Source of the DNA: Deltaproteobacteria bacterium
Lineage (GTDB): Bacteria > Desulfobacterota > Desulfarculia > Adiutricales > Adiutricaceae
NCBI GenBank assembly: GCA_031264015.1
Contig: JAISET010000099.1
Location: forward strand, 1 to 45,760
Length of the DNA stretch: 45,760 nt
Direction of reading: 5' to 3'
In this document: piece after piece, positions 41,722 through 45,760 of the stretch
Layout of the letters: each line of letters starts with the position of its first letter
How positions within the stretch are numbered: the first letter of the stretch is position 1
Position numbers and translations under genes: made by a program
The notes under the pieces: model-generated
Seen by the model: only the letters and a program-made list of their open reading frames with translations
Database searches by the model: none
What the model was told of the DNA's origin: nothing

Positions 41722-43053
41722 ATGCTTTTTAACGACGTCGACGGTCTGGCCCCCCTGGCCACGAGGCTCAGGCCGCGGAATTTGGACGAGTACATAGGCC
41801 AGAAGCATCTTCTGGGGCCGGGGAAGCTCCTGAGGCTCCTCTACGAGCAGGGCAGGGTGGCCTCGCTGATTCTCTGGGGGCCCCCGGGGGTGGGCAAGAC
41901 CAGTCTCGCGAGACTGCTGACCAAGAAGGCCGAGGCCGACTACGTGGAGTTCTCGGCGGTCCTCTCGGGCATCAAGGACGTGCGGGAGGTGGTCGAGAAG
42001 GCCCGCAAGACCCGCCAGCACTCGGGCAGGCCCACCGTCCTGTTCGTCGACGAGATCCACCGTTTCAACAAGGCCCAGCAGGACGCCTTCCTGCCCCACG
42101 TGGAGGGCGGCTTGATCACTTTGATCGGCGCCACCACCGAGAACCCGTCCTTCGAGATCATCCCCGCCCTCATTTCCCGGGCCAGGGTCCTGGTCCTGGA
42201 GCCTCTGACCGCCCTGGACCTCGAGGACCTGGTCGACCTGGCCTTGAGCGACCGCAAGCGGGGCCTGGGGGAGCTGGAGCTCTTCGTCGAGCCCAAGGCC
42301 ATGGAGCTTTTGATCGAGAGCTCGGGCGGGGACGCGAGGTCTCTTTTAAACGCCTTGGAGCTCGCCTCCGGCCTGGTCAGGCCCGACTCGGACGGGCAGA
42401 TGGTGGTCACCCAGGAGATCGTCGAGGAGTCGGTCCAGAAGAAGGCCTGGCGCTACGACAAGGGCGGCGAGGAACACTTCAATCTCATCTCGGCCCTGCA
42501 CAAGTCCCTGCGCGACAGCGACCCCGACGGGGCCCTTTACTGGCTCTCCCGGATGCTGGAGGGCGGCGAGGATCCTGTCTACCTCCTGAGGCGCATGATC
42601 CGCTTCGCCTCCGAGGACGTGGGCATGGCCGACCCCCGGGCCTTGATCCTGGGGACCTCGGCCTTGGAGAGCTACCGCCTGCTGGGCTCCCCCGAGGGCG
42701 ACCTGGCCCTGGCCCACCTGGCCGTGCACCTGGCCTGCGCCCCAAAGTCCAACGCCGTCTACGCGGCCTTCGGCGAGGCCCGGGCCGACGCCGCCAAGCT
42801 GGGCCCCCTGCCCGTCCCCCTGCACATCAGAAACGCCCCCACCGCCCTCATGAAGCAGCTGGGCTACGGCAAAAACTACAAGTACGCCCACGACTACGAG
42901 GACGCCGCCGTCGACCAGGAGCACCTGCCCCTGGAGCTGGCCTCCCGCCAGTACTACCGGCCCTCCGAGCGCGGACTCGAGAAGGAGATCGGCGAGTTTC
43001 TGCGGGCCAGACGGGAAAGAATCAAGGCGATGAGGAAGAAGGACAAGGACTAG
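41722..43053 (+). CDS. rarA: Replication-associated recombination protein RarA (MgsA)
   Basis: A 443-residue AAA+ ATPase that acts at stalled replication forks. Walker A is GPPGVGKT at 53-60, Walker B VDEIHRFN with Asp110-Glu111, sensor 1 ATTENPSFEI and an arginine finger region SRARVLVL follow. The C-terminal half (DYEDAAVDQEHLPLELASRQYYRPS) is the tetramerisation domain with the YHP/YY motif of the family. I chose ATG 41722, behind GAGGGGGG, over an in-frame GTG at 41689 that lacks a ribosome binding site. It closes the run of housekeeping genes before the integrated element. Confidence 0.95.
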   Translation: MLFNDVDGLAPLATRLRPRNLDEYIGQKHLLGPGKLLRLLYEQGRVASLILWGPPGVGKTSLARLLTKKAEADYVEFSAVLSGIKDVREVVEKARKTRQHSGRPTVLFVDEIHRFNKAQQDAFLPHVEGGLITLIGATTENPSFEIIPALISRARVLVLEPLTALDLEDLVDLALSDRKRGLGELELFVEPKAMELLIESSGGDARSLLNALELASGLVRPDSDGQMVVTQEIVEESVQKKAWRYDKGGEEHFNLISALHKSLRDSDPDGALYWLSRMLEGGEDPVYLLRRMIRFASEDVGMADPRALILGTSALESYRLLGSPEGDLALAHLAVHLACAPKSNAVYAAFGEARADAAKLGPLPVPLHIRNAPTALMKQLGYGKNYKYAHDYEDAAVDQEHLPLELASRQYYRPSERGLEKEIGEFLRARRERIKAMRKKDKD

Positions 43054-43120
43054 GCCGGGGGCAGGGACAAGGACTGGAAAAGCCCGGGACAAGGAACGAA
43101 AAGACGGGGCGGGGAAAAAA

Positions 43121-43240
43121 CGGACGATCCGACGGTCAGACGGACGGACAGTCGGGCGAACGGTCGGATGGACGGACGGTCGGACGGACGGTCGGACGGT
43201 CGGGCGGACGGTCGGACGGACGGTCCGACGTTAGGACGGT
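43121..43240. repeat. Degenerate GGACGGTC-type repeat array
   Basis: About a dozen imperfect 8-base units of cggacggt / cgggcgga fill 43121-43240, after two copies of a cagggacaaggac-like motif (43062, 43088). No function is seen. The composition then drops to AT-rich, which may mark the junction with the integrated element. Confidence 0.8.
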
Positions 43241-43372
43241 TAAAAAATCCGCGGGTTTTGTTATAATACAAGATGTAGATTTATATTTTTCGCAGGTGTC
43301 CCTATAATTCTCATTTCGCTTGATTATCAACCCTTTATAAATTCGCATTTTTCTTCCGATCTTCATTTTCTC

Positions 43373-43401
43373 TTGACAAGCGCAACATCTTGAGGTAAGC
43401 T
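43373..43401 (+). promoter_or_regulatory. Sigma70-type promoter of the integrase gene
   Basis: TTGACA at 43373-43378, 17 bases, TAAGCT at 43396-43401, predicted start near 43408, 28 bases before the integrase start codon. The rest of the 380-base gap after rarA holds the repeat array and an AT-rich stretch. Confidence 0.75.
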
Positions 43402-43435
43402 TTCAGGTAATGAAACTCAGCGCTCGAGGTGTCCC

Positions 43436-44632
43436 GTGATTATCGTCAAGCCCTTGTCGGAACTTCAAATCAAAAATGCCGGACCCGGCGAAAGACTTTA
43501 CAAACTTTTTGACGGCGGAGGCCTTTATTTGGAAGTCCTCGAAACCGGGACAAAATCCTGGCGTTTTAGATATTTTCAGGACGGCAAAGACCGTAGACAG
43601 ACGTTCGGACATTATCCCGATATCTCGCTAAAATTAGCTCGAGAGATGGCCGTTAATTTTAAGGTCCAATTAAAAAGCGGCCAATATATAACCAATAATA
43701 TTTTAGTTAAAACCGTTTGCAACGAATGGTTTGAAAGACATAGTAAAACAGTCACTTTAAAAGTATCACAAGTTCACAAATCAGTACTTGACAAAATAAT
43801 AATTCCTATTATTGGCGATTTAAACATCGCCTCGGTTAAATCCGCCGATATTTATAAACAAATTTTGCAGCCTTTAGAGTCTGACACTATGGTAAAAGCC
43901 CATAGAGTTAAGGATACTTTGTCGTTAATTTTCAATTATGCGGTGAGTAAAGAATATATTGTCACAAATCCTATAGAATCCCTCAAACGTATTTTGGCAC
44001 CATTGAATATCGGTCATAGAGCTACTATTATCGCCCCCGTGGAAATCGGGGAATTAATGTCCAAAATCAAGACATATGACGGACGTAAAGTCGATTTTTA
44101 TGCGTTGAATCTCTTGCCTTATATATTTGTTCGGCCTGGCGAGCTGCGTTTTGCGCAGTGGAAAGATTTTGACCTCGAGTCAAAAACCTGGAAAATACCC
44201 GCCGAACAAATGAAAATGCGGACGCCGCACATTGTTCCATTGTCTGATCAGGTCATCAGCTTGTTGACGGAATTAAAAGGGTTGACGGGCGGCGAAAAAT
44301 ATTTGTTCGTTGGTAGCGCCGGAAAAAATATTTGTAAAGAGTCCATAAATAATGCGCTTGTCAGGATCGGTTACGACAATTCTAAAATCGTTCCCCACGG
44401 TTTCAGAGCCATGGCCAGCACATTGCTAAACGAACAGGGGTATAATTCTGATTGGATCGAACGGCAGCTTGCGCATAGTGAAAGAAAGGGCGTTCGGGCA
44501 GCGTACAATCACGCTCAATACCTGCCGGAACGCCGAAAAATGATGCAACATTGGGCTGATTATTTGGACTCTTTGGCGGCCAAACATGACGCCGCGGCTA
44601 ATGCCCCCGCTTCTTTTCAACCCACCTCATGA
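43436..44632 (+). CDS. Tyrosine integrase, P4 type
   Basis: A 398-residue site-specific recombinase. An N-terminal DUF4102 arm domain (residues 1-85, LYKLFDGGGLYLEVL, WRFRYFQDGKDRRQTFGHYPDISL) is followed by the core-binding domain (about 95-180) and the catalytic domain. Catalytic residues are Arg233 (VRPGELRFAQW), His321 and Arg324 (HGFR), His347 (QLAHSE) and Tyr357 (AYNHAQYLPERRKMMQHW). The start is GTG 43436 with GAGGTG just upstream. Codon use is far more AT-rich than the rest of the window, a sign of recent transfer. The 3' end overlaps the convergent AlpA-like gene by 35 bases. Confidence 0.95.
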   Translation: MIIVKPLSELQIKNAGPGERLYKLFDGGGLYLEVLETGTKSWRFRYFQDGKDRRQTFGHYPDISLKLAREMAVNFKVQLKSGQYITNNILVKTVCNEWFERHSKTVTLKVSQVHKSVLDKIIIPIIGDLNIASVKSADIYKQILQPLESDTMVKAHRVKDTLSLIFNYAVSKEYIVTNPIESLKRILAPLNIGHRATIIAPVEIGELMSKIKTYDGRKVDFYALNLLPYIFVRPGELRFAQWKDFDLESKTWKIPAEQMKMRTPHIVPLSDQVISLLTELKGLTGGEKYLFVGSAGKNICKESINNALVRIGYDNSKIVPHGFRAMASTLLNEQGYNSDWIERQLAHSERKGVRAAYNHAQYLPERRKMMQHWADYLDSLAAKHDAAANAPASFQPTS

Positions 44633-44777
44633 CCTCTTTTTCGGGCCAGCGCCTTGAATGCCTATAAAAAATATAAGCCTTTGGGAAATCATCCTCTTTG
44701 ACGATTCTATAGACAGTGGACAAGTGGATATTTAACAAGCGAGATATGTCTTTGGCGCTTAAAAAATTATCGGTCAT
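44598..44777 (-). CDS. AlpA-like helix-turn-helix protein (MerR/excisionase type)
   Basis: A 59-residue DNA-binding protein: MTDNFLSAKDISRLLNIHLS followed by TVYRIVKEDDFPKAY and a WPEKEVMRWVEKKR end, which is the winged-helix excisionase pattern of AlpA proteins that control P4-type integrases. ATG 44777 has AGGAGG 7 bases upstream; an earlier in-frame start is less supported. It overlaps the nuclease gene by four bases (ATGA). Facing the integrase end to end, it could regulate excision. Confidence 0.85.
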   Translation of the reverse strand: MTDNFLSAKDISRLLNIHLSTVYRIVKEDDFPKAYIFYRHSRRWPEKEVMRWVEKKRGH

Positions 44778-45145
44778 TTCAAATCCTCCTGATACCCGTA
44801 ATAATCTCTTATCACGGTGCTTGCTTGTAAAACGTTGTCGCATACGACAACTTTAAAATTGTTTGCCATCAAGCCTCTAATGTACTCCTTTTGTTCTTTG
44901 GACAACCTCCCTCCCGGTTTTTTCATTTCAATATAAAGCCCGTTAAATCCATGCCGCCCGGCCGCGAAAAAAAGGTCGGGGACGCCTTCTTCAACGCCCT
45001 CAGCTTTTAACTTTACAGCCGTTCGAATGTTTCTATAACCGCCGTTTGGTATCGAGTGATACCTAAAATTTTCCAAGTCCGCTTTAGGGTGTTGCCGGAT
45101 CCATTCAACGAAAGCAATTTGTATTGAAGACTCGCTAATCGTCAT
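44774..45145 (-). CDS. VRR-NUC domain nuclease
   Basis: A 123-residue protein consisting of one VRR-NUC domain, the PD-(D/E)XK-type fold seen in phage and in the FAN1 nuclease. Visible motifs: the N-terminal Glu/Gln helix (SSIQIAFVEWI), NGG, GVPDLFFA with the catalytic Asp, and YIEMKKPGGRLSKEQ with the Glu-x-Lys pair. Standalone copies in phages are thought to process DNA junctions. ATG 45145 has AGGAG about 11 bases upstream. Its stop is inside the start of the AlpA-like gene. It follows the dUTPase gene by 36 bases on the same strand. Confidence 0.9.
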   Translation of the reverse strand: MTISESSIQIAFVEWIRQHPKADLENFRYHSIPNGGYRNIRTAVKLKAEGVEEGVPDLFFAAGRHGFNGLYIEMKKPGGRLSKEQKEYIRGLMANNFKVVVCDNVLQASTVIRDYYGYQEDLK

Positions 45146-45181
45146 ATTGAAAACACTCCTATTTTTTCGGCGTCTCGCCGG

Positions 45182-45760
45182 TCAGTACCCGGTGGAGCCG
45201 TGGCCTTTCTCGCCCCGTTCCGTCTCGTCGGTGAAGGCCTCAACAACCTCCGCTTCCCAACTCTCCGTCCTGGCTATGATCATCTGGCAAATCCTGTCCC
45301 TCGGCTTCACCGTGTAGGGTCTCCCGCCAAGGTTGATCAGGGTTGCGGTCACCTCCCCCCGGTAGTCGGAGTCGATCGTGCCGGGGGCGTTAACCAGCGT
45401 GACGCCGTGCTTAACGGCCAGCCCCGACCGGGGGCGCACCTGGCCCTCGTACCCCGACGGGATGGCAAAGGCCCATCCCGTGTGAAACGTGAATCTGTCC
45501 CCCGGCATGATCGTAACGTCATCTGTCATACAGGCCATCAGATCAAGCCCGGCGGAACCAGAAGTGGCCCGCGCGGGCGGAGGGAAGTTCGGATCATCGG
45601 TTTTCCTGACCATGACCAGTCCGGGCATTTTTATTTTTTTACCAAGAATGCCGCTTAAAATCTCGAGGGAATTACTTAAACGATCGTTCACAATCTTGTC
45701 ACCGTAAAGACTTCTTTTCAAAAAGAAATCCATTTGAAGCATGTCGATGATATCAAGAGC
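45182..45760 (-). CDS. dut: dUTPase with N-terminal extension, runs off the window edge
   Basis: A trimeric-type dUTP pyrophosphatase that turns dUTP into dUMP and keeps uracil out of DNA. The five motifs are ARATSGSAGLDL, PRSGLAVKHGV, NAPGTIDSDYRGEV (with the catalytic Asp), RICQMII and GEKGHGSTGY. About 50 residues precede the core (SLEILSGILGKK region), more than in the usual 140-150-residue enzyme. The frame stays open to the last base; the first ATG is at 45742 but has no ribosome binding site in the 18 bases visible, so the gene may begin beyond the window or at the internal ATG near 45628. Its composition is more GC-rich than that of its neighbours in the element. Confidence 0.9.
   Translation of the reverse strand, partial: ALDIIDMLQMDFFLKRSLYGDKIVNDRLSNSLEILSGILGKKIKMPGLVMVRKTDDPNFPPPARATSGSAGLDLMACMTDDVTIMPGDRFTFHTGWAFAIPSGYEGQVRPRSGLAVKHGVTLVNAPGTIDSDYRGEVTATLINLGGRPYTVKPRDRICQMIIARTESWEAEVVEAFTDETERGEKGHGSTGY

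Larger units (their letters stand above)
43436..45760. mobile_element. Left end of an integrated element (prophage or genomic island)
   Basis: From about 43250 to 45180 the base composition falls to roughly 40-45% GC, unlike the neighbours. The genes are a P4-type integrase, an AlpA-like regulator, a VRR-NUC nuclease and a dUTPase, a normal phage or satellite set. The element leaves the window at 45760, so its right end and attachment sites cannot be seen. No tRNA lies beside the integrase; the attachment site is probably within 43240-43430. Confidence 0.8.

Noticed and set aside
43121-43240. GGACGGTC array considered as a CRISPR array
   Set aside because: Units are 8 bases and directly joined; there are no spacers.

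Overview
The window is about 46 kb of very GC-rich DNA (coding regions look like roughly 70% GC) broken by short, strongly AT-rich islands at about 5200-5560, 9560-9960, 10690-10990, 19990-20110, 27000-27170, 32090-32530, 38630-39030 and 43240-43400. The genes point to a Gram-negative (diderm), probably anaerobic bacterium: BamD, a SurA-type periplasmic isomerase, a signal-peptide lytic transglycosylase, a lipoprotein, a type IV pilus/type II secretion ATPase and a flavodoxin-ferredoxin (EFR1) protein. Gene content is most like Desulfobacterota (former Deltaproteobacteria), but this is an impression and not a placement; no rRNA or tRNA was found.

Layout. 761-4691: leucine-rich repeat protein (-), radA (+), small secreted protein (-). 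5794-9218: SurA-like isomerase, RodZ-like protein, an N-terminally stripped Eco57I-type methylase. 9219-11212: long gene-poor stretch that holds a tandem 157-bp duplication, each copy carrying a sigma70-type promoter, a tiny ORF/hairpin and an intrinsic terminator (candidate small RNAs). 11213-14131: a PilB/GspE ATPase fused to a cyclic-nucleotide-binding domain. 14517-17812: zinc/manganese ABC transporter znuA-znuC-znuB. 18069-19646: two small helical proteins and a DUF456 membrane protein. 20588-23365: thioredoxin, bamD, CorC/HlyC-type CBS protein. 23860-26898: glgB and an EFR1 flavodoxin/ferredoxin. 27675-33414: lytic transglycosylase, ACR3/SBF-type carrier, RNase HI, HD-domain protein, beta-hydroxyacid dehydrogenase. 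34025-38177: a minus-strand cluster TPR protein > methyltransferase > NadA-like > cysteine desulfurase > DUF3343. 39419-43053: (PADA)n lipoprotein, Gph-type phosphatase, coaE, rarA. 43436-45760: left end of an integrated element (tyrosine integrase, AlpA-like regulator, VRR-NUC nuclease, dUTPase) with clearly lower GC.

The most interesting points are (a) the NadA-like protein, which keeps the three [4Fe-4S] cysteines of quinolinate synthase but has lost most substrate-binding residues, and is translationally coupled to a cysteine desulfurase and a DUF3343 putative sulfur/selenium carrier, suggesting a sulfur- or selenium-handling module and not NAD synthesis; (b) the tandem promoter-hairpin-terminator cassettes; and (c) the PilB-cNMP fusion. 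All calls come from reading the sequence and from memory of protein families; no searches were run.
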